Source: an archaeon
GTDB lineage: Archaea > Thermoplasmatota > Thermoplasmata > JAJSAE01
Length of the DNA stretch: 44,585 nt
Assembly: GCA_024281315.1 (NCBI GenBank)
Contig: JAJSAE010000027.1
Location: forward strand, 1 to 44,585
Reading direction: 5' to 3'
How positions within the stretch are numbered: the first letter of the stretch is position 1; every line of letters starts with the position of its first letter. The translations under genes were made by a program, and so were the position numbers. Under the pieces are notes generated by a model. The model was not told the DNA's origin. It did not search any database and saw nothing but the letters and a program-made list of their open reading frames with translations. Shown here one piece after another: positions 14,979 to 24,028 of the stretch.

Positions 14979-16711
14979 ATCTCCTCCTTCAATCTTGCCA
15001 TTTCGGCTGGGAGTTTGCGCATCATCATATCCAGAATAGTATCCACATTATCCTCGAACTTGGACCTTCCCAGCTCCGCCCTCATGGGTAGAGACGCAAT
15101 GCTCTGGAGCGGGACGCCCCTCTTCATGGCCTCGGCCGCAGAGTCGGCAAACACCTTTATGGCCTTCATCATGGCAAACTGCCGCTTCAACGAAGTGTAT
15201 GTATCGACGCTGTGGAACGCATTCTGCTGAAGGAAGAATTCCCGTATAAGTTTTGTAATCTCCAGGATTAACTGCTGGTCTTCCGGAAGCGCATCGGAGC
15301 CGACCAGCTGCACAATCTCCTGAAGTTCCGCCTCTTTTTGAAGGAGGCCCATGGCCCATCCCCTCAGGGATTCCCATTCCGGGTCCACATTCTCCTCATA
15401 CCAGCTCTCCAGAGTGCCGCTGTAAAGAGAATATGAGCTGAGCCAGTTGATTGCCGGAAAGTGCCGCCTCTCCCTGAGCTTTGTGTCAAGAGCCCAGAAA
15501 ACCTTCACGATTCTGAGGGTATTTTGAGTTACGGGCTCGCTGAAATCGCCCCCGGGCGGGGAGACCGCCCCGATAACAGTGATGGAGCCTCTGGAACCGT
15601 TAAAGCTGATTGTCCTGCCGGCTCTCTCGTAGAACTCGGATAGTTTTGATGCGAGATATGCGGGATAGCCCTCTTCTCCGGGCATCTCTTCCAGTCTGGA
15701 CGAAATTTCCCTCATGGCCTCGGCCCATCTGGAGGTGGAATCCGCCATGAGCGATACATCGTAGCCCATATCCCTGTAGTACTCCCCCAGCGTCATACCG
15801 GTATAAACCGATGCTTCCCTCGCAGCCACAGGCATGTTGGATGTGTTGGCAATGAGAATGGTTCTGTTCATGAGCGGTTCGCCGTTTCTCGGGTCTTTGA
15901 GTTCCGGGAACTCGGTGAGAACCTCGGTCATCTCGTTCCCCCTCTCTCCGCAGCCCACATATACAACTATGTCGGCATCGCTCCACTTGGCCAGCTGCTG
16001 CTGTGTAACCGTTTTACCCGTCCCGAAACCGCCGGGAATGGCCGCCGTTCCTCCTTTGGCCAGTGGAAAGAGGGTGTCCAGAATTCTCTGTCCCGTTATG
16101 AGGGGTATGTCCGGCTTCAACCTCTGCTTCGAAGGCCTGGGCTGTCTTACCGGCCATGTGTGCATGGGCTTCAGTTCCGTTCCGTCGTCCAGCCTAACTA
16201 TTGTTTCCTCCACGGTTTTTTCACCCGGAAACACCTCCGCAACGGTTCCGCTTATCTTCGGCGGCACCATGATTCTGTGCTCGAGTTCGTATTCCATTGT
16301 TGTGGCGATTACATCTCCGCCCCTCACCCTCTCGCCAACCTTGACTCCGATATGGATGGGCCACTTTCTCTCCCTGTCCAGAGCGTTTGCGGTAATCCCC
16401 CTCTCAATGAAATCTCCCTTCTTCTCCATAAGTACGGAGAGCGGCCTCTGGATGCCGTCGTAGATTCCGCTAAGGAGGCCGGGGCCCAGTTCCAGCACCA
16501 GCGGAGCCTTCGTATCAATTACTGGCTCACCCGGTTTAATACCCGTGGTATCCTCATAGACCTGTATAACGGACTTATCGCCCTCTATCTTGATTACCTC
16601 GCCCATCAACTTCTCATCCCCCACAAGAACCACATCGTACATTCTCGGGGAAATACCCGTAACCGTAACCACCGGACCGGCAACCCTGTATATCTCACCA
16701 TTCTCACTCAT
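14975..16711 (-). CDS. atpA: A-type ATP synthase catalytic subunit A
   Basis: A 578-residue catalytic subunit that hydrolyses or synthesises ATP at the A/B interfaces. Walker A is GGFGTGKT at 227-234 (archaeal A subunits usually have GPFGSGKT), followed by the [18 protein letters not shown] and [18 protein letters not shown] segments and the arginine-containing SYSLYSG region. The non-homologous insertion typical of A/V-type enzymes is present (about 115-190). It lies 20 bp after atpF and overlaps atpB by 4 bp. Confidence 0.96.
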   Translation of the reverse strand: MSENGEIYRVAGPVVTVTGISPRMYDVVLVGDEKLMGEVIKIEGDKSVIQVYEDTTGIKPGEPVIDTKAPLVLELGPGLLSGIYDGIQRPLSVLMEKKGDFIERGITANALDRERKWPIHIGVKVGERVRGGDVIATTMEYELEHRIMVPPKISGTVAEVFPGEKTVEETIVRLDDGTELKPMHTWPVRQPRPSKQRLKPDIPLITGQRILDTLFPLAKGGTAAIPGGFGTGKTVTQQQLAKWSDADIVVYVGCGERGNEMTEVLTEFPELKDPRNGEPLMNRTILIANTSNMPVAAREASVYTGMTLGEYYRDMGYDVSLMADSTSRWAEAMREISSRLEEMPGEEGYPAYLASKLSEFYERAGRTISFNGSRGSITVIGAVSPPGGDFSEPVTQNTLRIVKVFWALDTKLRERRHFPAINWLSSYSLYSGTLESWYEENVDPEWESLRGWAMGLLQKEAELQEIVQLVGSDALPEDQQLILEITKLIREFFLQQNAFHSVDTYTSLKRQFAMMKAIKVFADSAAEAMKRGVPLQSIASLPMRAELGRSKFEDNVDTILDMMMRKLPAEMARLKEEI

Positions 16712-16731
16712 AACATCACTCTCTTGATTAA

Positions 16732-17034
16732 TTATCCTGATTTGTAAAGGTCAACGCCTATGGCTCTCTTGACCTTCTCCCTCAATTCGTCCTCTTCTCC
16801 GCCTATCGTGATAAACACCGGATGTATGCTCTCCAGCATTCTTGCTCTCAAACCCTGCGGCAGATGTTTTATCTCCCCGGCATGGATGACGATAATCCCT
16901 ATTTTTTTGTTTGCCATCACATTCCGTATGGTTTCTTCCAAAATCTCCGAATTGGCCGCATATATGTTTCTGATTCCCGCAAGCCTGAAGCCAAGTACGA
17001 AGTCCTCACTGCCGACCGCTGCGATCTCCATCAT
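16732..17034 (-). CDS. atpF: A-type ATP synthase subunit F
   Basis: A 100-residue central-stalk subunit of the F family with the typical [14 protein letters not shown] motif and IGIIVIH and PVFITIGG strands. It binds subunit D and modulates ATPase activity. Its start overlaps the stop of atpC by 4 bp (ATGA), which shows that the reading frame of atpC reaches this point. Confidence 0.93.
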   Translation of the reverse strand: MMEIAAVGSEDFVLGFRLAGIRNIYAANSEILEETIRNVMANKKIGIIVIHAGEIKHLPQGLRARMLESIHPVFITIGGEEDELREKVKRAIGVDLYKSG

Positions 17035-18089
17035 AATACCAGCAACTCCTTAATCATGCCCTCGGACAGGCCGTTGTCCTTCCCTTTCACGATTATTCGG
17101 ATAAAATCAACCTCCTTCTTCTTACGTATGATGAAGTCAATTACCGGCAGCACCGAAAGCGGATATGTGTGAGACAGCTTCTCCGATGTGCGCATGAGAA
17201 AACGGTCAAGTTCAATGGCTATGCGATGAGCGCCCTTATCTGTGGAAACGCCCCGCAGTTCATCTTTTAACCGCAACTTAATCTCTTCAAGCGCATCTTC
17301 CGCCCTCATCCATGAGATGTCATTCAGAGCTTCCATAGGTAGAATGGCACCCCCCCGGATCATGTAATTCATTATCTTCTCCGGTTTCATCCCTTCCAGT
17401 TTCAGTTTCATCAGATTCTTTGCGTTGACAACATCGATTTCTTTTCGAATGAAGAGACGATATATCTTCATGGGCTTCGACTCCCCTTTTATAGCAGCTA
17501 GAAGAGTAATGTAGTACTCCCGATCATAGAAATCCTCTATTTCCGATAGATCCCGTGAGTTTGCAAAACGCTCCATCACATCACTTGGCGGCACGACAAA
17601 ACCCTTCTGTTCCAGCAAATTTATAGCCAGTTCAGTGCTCTCCTCTGCGGCAAGTTTCTCCAAAAAATCCTCAGAAAACGAGCCGGCCGGGACGAGAGAT
17701 TAGACAATCACCTTCCGCGAGATTCCGTGCTCTACACCCCTGATGACAGTCTTTATGTTCCTTACATCCCAGATGTCCAGATACTCTTCCACCATGTGCT
17801 TGAGATCCCCCTTGGAAAAACTCAGAATATCTCTGTAGACTCTTGCAAGGTTCATGTTAAGAGCTTTTTCTATCAGGTCACTGCCAGAGTAATGCGAAGC
17901 CAGAGCCAGCATCTCCTCCCGATATGTGGTTTCACCGAGAAGGCGGGCAATCTGGGAAGGCTTCATCTTCATAAGTTTGGGATATGCCTCCGGACCGAGC
18001 AGGTTCTTCTTCTTTCCTTTAACCCTTGCGGTAACATAGGGGTAGTTGCCTCTATTCAGAGGGAGCCGCACAATATCGCTCAAAGGCAT
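17031..18089 (-). CDS. atpC: A-type ATP synthase subunit C, interrupted by an in-frame TAA
   Basis: The frame 18089-17031 has 353 codons, the normal length of subunit C, which couples the rotor ring to the central stalk. A single TAA at 17702-17700 splits it after GISRKVIV; the same frame continues SLVPAGSFSEDFLEKL, exactly the family pattern (LIPGG followed by an acidic helix). Everything else is intact: the start overlaps the end of atpE (TGATG) and the stop overlaps atpF (ATGA). The second half has no ATG nearby, only a TTG at 17663. Possible readings are a sequencing or assembly error, a real nonsense mutation, or readthrough. The residue expected at the stop is Glu or Lys. Confidence 0.85.
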
Positions 18090-18658
18090 CAGATTTCACC
18101 TTCGGGGAAGATTATGCGGGAGATTTCACCTGCATTTCTATCCCATATCTCGCTCACAATGTCGTCAAACCGCATGTCGAGAACCACCTAACCGTCGGTG
18201 CTTTCGGCGAGGAATCCCCCTATGCAATCTATGGGCTCGCCCACGCTGAAGCCGGGGATTCCGGAAAAGAATCGCTCTTCACCGGCACGGCAGTGAATTA
18301 TCCCGGCAGAGAGTTCGGCCAGCACCTTTTTGGTCATTGCGGAGTAGTACTTTCTTCTTGTATCTTCTGAGAGGGCGCTAAAATGCTCCAATACGGCGCT
18401 GTGGGCATAGTCCAGTATCTCTTTCCTTACTCTGAGAAACAGTTTCTTCAGCTCAACCTCCGTTCGTGCGGCCTCTCTCTGTTTCAGCTGGACAACAACT
18501 TCTTCCATATGCCTGCGGTAGTTCCCAAGGATTTCGTCCCTCTTCTTTCCGGCTGCACTCAGCATCTTCTGCCTCTCCGCATCTGCCTCGGCGAGTATGC
18601 GCTCCTCCTCTGCCTGACTCTCGGCGACTATCCGTTCCACTATCTTTTCAAGTCCCAT
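18089..18658 (-). CDS. atpE: A-type ATP synthase subunit E, interrupted by an in-frame TAG
   Basis: The frame 18658-18089 has 189 sense positions, the usual size of peripheral-stalk subunit E. The N-terminal half is the expected charged coiled coil (about 1-100). A TAG at 18190-18188 interrupts it after GGFLAESTDG; the frame continues VVLDMRFDDIVSEIWDRN and ends in a TGA that shares one base with the atpC ATG. The extension is the conserved E C-terminus (family pattern: DG, basic residue, V, then NTFE-like helix), so the short 156-residue version would lack the part that holds the A3B3 head. An amber codon is also in the next gene's pattern (TAA in atpC). Pyrrolysine would be unprecedented here. 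Confidence 0.85.
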
Positions 18659-18675
18659 GGACTCACTTCTTCCCT

Positions 18676-18903
18676 TTACATCTTTCCCATTAGCAGGAAA
18701 GCAATCAGGAATCCGAAGATAATAATGGTTTCCGGAATGACCGTAAGAATCATTGCCTTACCAAATATCTTCTCGTTCTCGGCCAGCGCGCCCACCGCAG
18801 CGGAACCGATGTCCTTCTCGGCCCATGCAGTCCCGAGTGCCGCCAGTCCGATCGCTATTCCAGCCGCCATCGCTATTGCTCCTGCGTCATTTAACAATAC
18901 CAT
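18676..18903 (-). CDS. atpK: A-type ATP synthase subunit K (c-ring)
   Basis: A 75-residue proteolipid with two transmembrane helices (about 7-28 and 49-72) and a polar loop (AEKDIGSAAVGALAENEK). The ion-binding carboxylate is Glu58 in IPETIIIFG of helix 2. It forms the rotating ring in the membrane. A single hairpin per chain, not the duplicated form seen in some archaea. Whether it carries H+ or Na+ cannot be told with confidence from the motif. Confidence 0.92.
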   Translation of the reverse strand: MVLLNDAGAIAMAAGIAIGLAALGTAWAEKDIGSAAVGALAENEKIFGKAMILTVIPETIIIFGFLIAFLLMGKM

Positions 18904-18906
18904 TTT

Positions 18907-20841
18907 TCATGCCTCCTTTGTGTATTTCCTTCTATACCTCAGGGGATTGAATTTCTCCCCGCCGCCTATGTAGAACTTCGAGAAGAATTCCACATAATGC
19001 AACCTTAATGTCTGAATGAGCGGCCCCATAAGACCGAGGGCCAGATTGAGAGTGTGCCCCATTATTAGCACGATTACACCGATTGCTATGCCTATTCCAC
19101 CGCCTTCTATGGCGGGCAGGGCCATGTTTTCGTTGAATGCCATGGCGATTCCTACGGAGGACAGGCCGATGGCGTAAATTCTTGTGTATGAGAGGAGATT
19201 GCTGGCCAGTCCGGGAAGTTCCAGCACGCTGTTAATCCCCTCCACCAAATAGGTCATAACTATTCCAACCACCAGAAGTATAATTCCGGTGAGAATCTGT
19301 GGGCTTGTGAATGACAGTTCAGTCCCGTGCACGAGAGCAGGAAGGGCCGCAAAGGAAAAGAGAACAAAGCCCACAAGAATGAGAATCCATCCTCCTTTTT
19401 CAAGGATCGCCTTTTTAAGGCCGTGTTCCGCCTTTACCGTAAAGAATCCCATGACATAGCCGATGAACAGGTGAGCGATTCCGATATAGACACAGAGCAT
19501 TAGCATAGCACCCACCGTCTCCGGGCTGGCCCTGTGCACAGGGAACTCTATCCCCATAATAGAGAATTCAACATGATGCCCCAGAATCTCAAAGCCAAAG
19601 AACTCGTCAAATAACAGGCCAAATATTACAGTTGATATGCCAGAGTAGAATAGGATTTTGTTGAGACCGGGCGCACCTCCGCCCATTCCGAGTTTCTGCA
19701 TCAGTTTCGTGAATCCGCCGGATAAGACGAGGGCAAGGATTGCAATCCCGTAGCCCATATCTCCCAGCATGAGTCCGTAGAACAGAGGGAATGTAAAGAA
19801 CATGAGGAATGTGGGGTCCACCTCATCGTACTTCGGGAGGGAGAACATCTCCATGAGCATCTCCATGGGCCGGGCAGGTTTCGGGTTCTTCTGCTTGATG
19901 GGCGGCCCCTCTGTTTTTGAGTCCCAATCAAGTTCTATTAGCTCCGCAATTCCGGTTTTTATGCCGGACACTCCCTCCTGCAACCTTTTCATGGAGGAGG
20001 CGGGGATCCATGCATCCACGATGAAAGAGTGATGGCCGGTTCCGAATCTCAGAGGGGTTTCGGCCCTGTTTGCTTCTATGGACAGTTCTTCAAGCGAGGC
20101 AATTACAAAGAGGCCATGTCTCTGCCTGAGAGTGTCAATTCTGCTGTTTATTCCGGCGAGGCGTTTTTCAAGGTCGCCAATCTCCGAATTGAGGCGATGT
20201 ATGGCCACAAGCGGTTTTTCGCTTATTTTTAGGAGAGGAATCTCCGAGAAACCTGCTCTTCCTAGTATTTCTGCCGCCTCCCTTTCTGCTCTTTTATCCA
20301 CAAAAAAGACACTGGCCTCCCCTCTTATAATATCATAATCAACACCGAGAACGGAAAACTCCGCCTCAGGATCGGACTTTACATGCCCCACAAATACCGC
20401 CAGCGAATCGTAGTCCCTGAGAAGTGCGAGCGGAAGGTCTATGTGCTTCAGGGGATGAAGTGCGGACAGCTCAGCATTCTTCTCGGCCAGAAGGTTTTTC
20501 ACCTCCTTTCTCGCGTGGGCCTCCGAACTGATTTCCAGCTCCAGATTGGATATCGCCGCATCTATTTCCGCCTGAATTTTTTTAACGGGAATCTTCTCCA
20601 CCACGGGCATATCCTCTTCATCCATGTCAAGGTTTTGAGAGATACTCATCATATTCAGAAGGCGGCGAGATGCTCTTTCTGCCTCTGGAAGGGGCGTTCC
20701 TATATCAAACACATCATCGCTTTCTTTGTAATCAATAATGTGAAAGGAGCCGGTCCTGTATAAAAAATCTACTGTTTCCGGCAGGGCGGGCATTGTGCCG
20801 AGAAGGAGCACACGCTTCATCCTTTCAGTTTTGAACATCAT
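18907..20841 (-). CDS. atpI: A-type ATP synthase subunit I (a-subunit)
   Basis: A 644-residue membrane stator subunit. The N-terminal cytosolic half begins MMFKTERMKRVLLLG and contains long coiled coils (about 80-130 and 210-245); the C-terminal half (about 340-630) has about seven to eight transmembrane helices including the family region PKYDEVDPTFLMFFTFPLFYG and GMMLGDMGYG-like LMLGDMGYG, and the Arg-containing LLSYTRIYAIGLSS that faces the c-ring carboxylate. The start at 20841 lies within the end of atpH (17-bp overlap), matching the usual N-terminus. Confidence 0.94.
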   Translation of the reverse strand: MMFKTERMKRVLLLGTMPALPETVDFLYRTGSFHIIDYKESDDVFDIGTPLPEAERASRRLLNMMSISQNLDMDEEDMPVVEKIPVKKIQAEIDAAISNLELEISSEAHARKEVKNLLAEKNAELSALHPLKHIDLPLALLRDYDSLAVFVGHVKSDPEAEFSVLGVDYDIIRGEASVFFVDKRAEREAAEILGRAGFSEIPLLKISEKPLVAIHRLNSEIGDLEKRLAGINSRIDTLRQRHGLFVIASLEELSIEANRAETPLRFGTGHHSFIVDAWIPASSMKRLQEGVSGIKTGIAELIELDWDSKTEGPPIKQKNPKPARPMEMLMEMFSLPKYDEVDPTFLMFFTFPLFYGLMLGDMGYGIAILALVLSGGFTKLMQKLGMGGGAPGLNKILFYSGISTVIFGLLFDEFFGFEILGHHVEFSIMGIEFPVHRASPETVGAMLMLCVYIGIAHLFIGYVMGFFTVKAEHGLKKAILEKGGWILILVGFVLFSFAALPALVHGTELSFTSPQILTGIILLVVGIVMTYLVEGINSVLELPGLASNLLSYTRIYAIGLSSVGIAMAFNENMALPAIEGGGIGIAIGVIVLIMGHTLNLALGLMGPLIQTLRLHYVEFFSKFYIGGGEKFNPLRYRRKYTKEA

Positions 20842-21157
20842 ATTCCCTCATAAATATTCCGGAAACGCTTTCGATGACCTGGGACTTTCGTACGGCAGCC
20901 TCTTCCTTCTGTGCGGCGGCCATTCTATTCGCCTCGGCCAGCCTCGCAGCTCTAATCTCTTCCTCTTCTCGACGCGCGGCATCGAGAGCGTCTTTTATCA
21001 TCCTGCGACCCTCCGTTTCAGCCAATGCTACTATGGATGAGGCCTCTCTTGCGGCCTTCTCCTTCACGGACTCGGCCTGCTGTTCTGCCCTTCCCCGTCT
21101 GGCCCGTGCTTCGGCCTCGGCAGCCTTTATCTTCATCAGTACGATCTCTCTTTCCAT
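20825..21157 (-). CDS. atpH: A-type ATP synthase subunit H (peripheral stalk)
   Basis: A 110-residue, almost wholly helical, Ala/Glu/Arg-rich coiled coil (MEREIVLMKIKAAEAEARARR...) ending in a short SGIFMREYD segment. It pairs with subunit E in the right-handed coiled-coil peripheral stalk. It is the first gene of the operon, preceded by a TATA box 30 bp upstream. Confidence 0.88.
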   Translation of the reverse strand: MEREIVLMKIKAAEAEARARRGRAEQQAESVKEKAAREASSIVALAETEGRRMIKDALDAARREEEEIRAARLAEANRMAAAQKEEAAVRKSQVIESVSGIFMREYDVQN

Positions 21158-21182
21158 GGTCTCAACTCATGTAATGTTTATA

Positions 21183-21190
21183 GTATAAAA
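21183..21190 (-). promoter_or_regulatory. TATA box of the ATP synthase operon
   Basis: TTTTATAC on the minus strand, about 30 bp upstream of ATG 21157. The resulting leader would be only a few bases long. Confidence 0.55.
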
Positions 21191-21427
21191 AAACTATCCC
21201 ATAAGATTACGAAAACTTCGGCTATTACCGATTTGCCCCCTGAAATTGGCATTCGGAGGCCATACTTGGGCATGAAAGAAAAAGAGGACATATGAGGTGG
21301 GAAAATAGGACGGATGTGGTGAATTAAAGATGCTTCTGCAAGCTACTGTTCGTTCAAACACAGAGCGCCCCATAAAAAAACTGGAGTTCATACAATGAGC
21401 CAGACAATAAATTCATGCTCAAAAAAC

Positions 21428-21465
21428 TTAAATATGGATGCTCCTATTTGCATGTAGATGCAAAT
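21428..21465 (+). promoter_or_regulatory. Promoter and perfect inverted repeat before the aldo/keto reductase
   Basis: TATA box TTAAATAT (21428-21435) is followed by ATTTGCAT (21446-21453), spacer GTAG and ATGCAAAT (21458-21465). The repeat covers the predicted start site near 21457, a standard place for an archaeal repressor. A GTGAGGTGA purine-rich stretch follows as ribosome site. Confidence 0.65.
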
Positions 21466-21478
21466 GTGAGGTGAATAC

Positions 21479-22441
21479 ATGGAATATAGAAATGTTGGCA
21501 GATGGGGGCTGATGCTCAGTGAACTCGGACTCGGGAGCTGGCTAACTGTCGGAAACCAGATTCGACCGGTAGACCTGAAAAAAATAGTACATCACGCGTT
21601 CGATGCGGGCATAACCTTCTTCGACACCGCAGAAGCTTACACAGGCGGTGTGGCGGAGAGCATGATGGGTCAGGTATTGAAAGACTTTAACAGGATGGAC
21701 TATGTGATATCCACAAAAATATTCTGGTGGGGTGAACGCCAGAGGAACCAGCAAGGACTGACCAAGAAACATCTTGTTGAGGGTATGAAAGAATCCCTGA
21801 ACCGGCTTCAACTTGATTATGTGGATATAGTGTACTGCCATCGACCGGACCCGGAAACACCGCTGGAAGAGACTATTGCCGGAATAGAGTATATACTGGA
21901 CAGCGGCATGGCTCTCTACTGGGGCACATCCGAGTGGCCTGTTGAGAGAATAAAAGAGGCCGCCAGAATTGCCGGTGAAATAGGAATCCTACCGCCAATA
22001 GTCGAACAGCCCCATTACAACATGCTGGTGAGGGAGAAGGTTGAAAAGGAATTCCTGCCGCTTTATGAGGAGGTCGGAACAGGACTGACCACATTCAGCC
22101 CGCTAGCATCTGGAGTTCTCACGGGCAAGTACAATGACGGCATACCTCCCGGATCCAGACTCGATCGATTTTCATGGCTCAGAAACCACATCGAAGAAGA
22201 CGGGCTGCTGAACCCGGATATGCTTAAAAAACTGGAGTCTCTAAATCAGGTTGCAGAGGAACTTGATGCAACTATGGCGCAGCTTGCAATTGCGTGGATT
22301 CTCAAAAATGAGCATGTAACCTCTGTTATTCTCGGAGTATCGAATATAGAGCAACTGGAGGAAAACCTCATAGCGGCGGAGATAAAGCAGAAGCTTACAC
22401 CCGAGATAATGAATGAGATAGAAAAAATCCTCCCGGCATGA
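21479..22441 (+). CDS. Aldo/keto reductase, KCNAB (AKR6)-like
   Basis: A 320-residue NAD(P)H-dependent reductase with a TIM barrel. The catalytic tetrad is D49 and Y54 (FFDTAEAYTGG), K80 (VISTKIFWWG) and H121 (YCHRPDPE). The sequence resembles the beta subunits of voltage-gated K+ channels and bacterial YghZ-like enzymes (EYRNVGRWGLMLSELGLGSW; SPLASGVLTGKYN; ILGVSNIEQLEENL). The natural substrate is unknown; detoxification of reactive carbonyls is a common role. The strong inverted repeat at its promoter suggests dedicated regulation. Confidence 0.9.
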   Translation: MEYRNVGRWGLMLSELGLGSWLTVGNQIRPVDLKKIVHHAFDAGITFFDTAEAYTGGVAESMMGQVLKDFNRMDYVISTKIFWWGERQRNQQGLTKKHLVEGMKESLNRLQLDYVDIVYCHRPDPETPLEETIAGIEYILDSGMALYWGTSEWPVERIKEAARIAGEIGILPPIVEQPHYNMLVREKVEKEFLPLYEEVGTGLTTFSPLASGVLTGKYNDGIPPGSRLDRFSWLRNHIEEDGLLNPDMLKKLESLNQVAEELDATMAQLAIAWILKNEHVTSVILGVSNIEQLEENLIAAEIKQKLTPEIMNEIEKILPA

Positions 22442-22492
22442 CGGCACGGCTCATCGTTAAAGGGAGCGGGATAGGCGGCAAACAGCGAAACC

Positions 22493-22500
22493 AATATATA
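22493..22500 (+). promoter_or_regulatory. TATA box of alba
   Basis: AATATATA about 53 bp upstream of ATG 22550. A strong AAAGGAGGCG ribosome site lies 6 bp before the ATG, so this gene, unlike many neighbours, is leadered. Confidence 0.55.
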
Positions 22501-22549
22501 CCATAATCGAAATTCCCTTCCCCCCAATAACTACAAAGGAGGCGAAAAA

Positions 22550-22819
22550 ATGACAGAAGAGAACACAATATACATCGGAAAGAAGCCGACAATGAACTAT
22601 GTGCTTGCCGTGGTAACACAGCTGAACAGGGAATCAACCGAGGTCGTCATAAAGGCCAGGGGAAAATCCATAAGTCGGGCCGTGGATGTGGCCGAGATTG
22701 TTAAAAGGAAGTTCGTGGACGGCCTGAAGCAGACTGTGACCACCGACACGGAACACCTGACGAACGAAGAGGGAAAAGAGGTCAATGTTTCAGCCATCGA
22801 AATAACACTCACGAAGTAA
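22550..22819 (+). CDS. albA: DNA/RNA-binding protein Alba
   Basis: An 89-residue chromatin protein of the Alba (Sac10b) family. It starts MTEENTIYIGKKPTMNYVLAVV, has the KARGKSISRAVDVAEIVKRKF segment containing the Lys-Ser position that is acetylated in Sulfolobus (K-S here at GKSISRA), and ends with the EVNVSAIEITLTK strand. It coats and bridges DNA and binds RNA. The strong ribosome site agrees with high expression. Confidence 0.96.
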   Translation: MTEENTIYIGKKPTMNYVLAVVTQLNRESTEVVIKARGKSISRAVDVAEIVKRKFVDGLKQTVTTDTEHLTNEEGKEVNVSAIEITLTK

Positions 22820-22875
22820 CCCTTTCCCTTTTTTGATTTCAAAATCCTCAAATAGTCGGAAGCCATTGGAAACAG

Positions 22876-23286
22876 GTGGAACGCTGGACCGACAGGCTGG
22901 AGGCGCTGGATCTCCTGCTTATAGACCTCAGGGCGGAGAACACCGAATTCCCCATAATAGTGGAGGGAAAAAAGGATGAAGAGAGTCTGCGTGCCCTCGG
23001 TTTCACCGGCGAGATAATCCGGATTAACACGGGAAAGAGCATTGTGGCCACATGCGAGGGGCTGGTCGGAAGAGAAAAAGTTATTCTGCTCTTTGACTGG
23101 GACAAAAAGGGGGCGGAACTTACGAGAGCGCTCGCCGATGCGCTGAAAACAGATATAGACTACGACACAAGGATCAGGAGCGAACTGGCCGTTCTGGTAA
23201 AGAAGGACATCAAGGATGTAGAATCACTGGCCGGAATGCTCCGCAGACTCAGAGAAACTACTCCACCAGCTGATGGGCCGGTGTGA
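22876..23286 (+). CDS. Small Toprim-domain protein
   Basis: A 136-residue stand-alone Toprim protein. The catalytic Glu is in IIVEGKKDEESL and the DxD motif is in LLFDWDKKG. Archaeal stand-alone Toprim proteins are thought to act as nucleases or primase-like enzymes, but this family is mostly uncharacterised. The start is GTG 22876; no ATG occurs earlier in frame. It follows alba by 56 bp and overlaps the 3' end of fetB, on the other strand, by 29 bp. Confidence 0.8.
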   Translation: MERWTDRLEALDLLLIDLRAENTEFPIIVEGKKDEESLRALGFTGEIIRINTGKSIVATCEGLVGREKVILLFDWDKKGAELTRALADALKTDIDYDTRIRSELAVLVKKDIKDVESLAGMLRRLRETTPPADGPV

Positions 23287-24028
23287 AGATACTCTTTCTT
23301 GCAAGGGATACCGCATAAACCGTTGTTATTATGCCTGTGGCCGCCAGCATTATGAATATCAGGACCTGATACTCCGCAGCAAGTATCGGAGAAACGCCAC
23401 CCATGAGCATCCCTGCCATAACGCCGGGAATTGTTATAACACCCAGAGTCTTCATGGTATCTATTGTCGGTATCATTGCGGCACGCACGGAGTTTATGGA
23501 ATAAGGGGCGATGGCCTCGCCGCTGTCCGCACCGAGAGCGAGAGCGGCCTCTATTTTCAGCCTGTTGGCCTTTATCTCCGCCGAAACACGGTCAAGCGTG
23601 AGGGAGCATATCTTCATGGAGTTTCCGAAGGCCATGCCGGAAAGAGGGATAATGAACTCGGGGCGCATGGGCATCATTCCGGTTACAGCCAGCGTTATGA
23701 GGGAAACGGAGGTGCCCGCAAGAATGCTTTGAAGCGATATGCTGAAACCATTCCGTATCTGCTTTGCCCGTCGGGAGGAGGTGTGAGCCGCCATCACCGC
23801 CATTACGAAGAGCAGGAGGAGAACATAGATGTACCAGTCAGGGGCCGCAAATATGTATTCGAGAACAAGGGCGAGGAGCATTATCTGAGTAAATCCTCTT
23901 ATTAGGGCAAGAACGAACTCTTTCCCTATTCCTATCTTTTTCAGGTACGACACAAGGACAAGAACGAGCACCAGGACCATTGTGGCCCCGAGACGAAAAA
24001 GTCCCTGAATCGGGTCGAAAGGAATCAA
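23258..24028 (-). CDS. fetB: FetB-type (UPF0014) iron-export permease
   Basis: A 256-residue membrane protein with about seven transmembrane helices. Family signatures are the SSRRAKQIRNGF loop, LSGMAFGNSM and the long EAALALGADSGEAIAPY...RAAMIPTIDTMKTLGVITIPGVMAGMLMGG block. FetAB exports iron and protects E. coli from oxidative stress. Its start overlaps the fetA stop by 4 bp. Confidence 0.9.
   Translation of the reverse strand: MIPFDPIQGLFRLGATMVLVLVLVLVSYLKKIGIGKEFVLALIRGFTQIMLLALVLEYIFAAPDWYIYVLLLLFVMAVMAAHTSSRRAKQIRNGFSISLQSILAGTSVSLITLAVTGMMPMRPEFIIPLSGMAFGNSMKICSLTLDRVSAEIKANRLKIEAALALGADSGEAIAPYSINSVRAAMIPTIDTMKTLGVITIPGVMAGMLMGGVSPILAAEYQVLIFIMLAATGIITTVYAVSLARKSIFTPAHQLVE

Noticed and set aside
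17700-18190. Reassignment of TAG/TAA or pyrrolysine insertion as explanation for the ATP synthase stops
   Set aside because: TAG and TAA end several intact genes in the window, no pyl gene is seen, and pyrrolysine would explain TAG only. Kept as unresolved, with sequence error as the simplest explanation.
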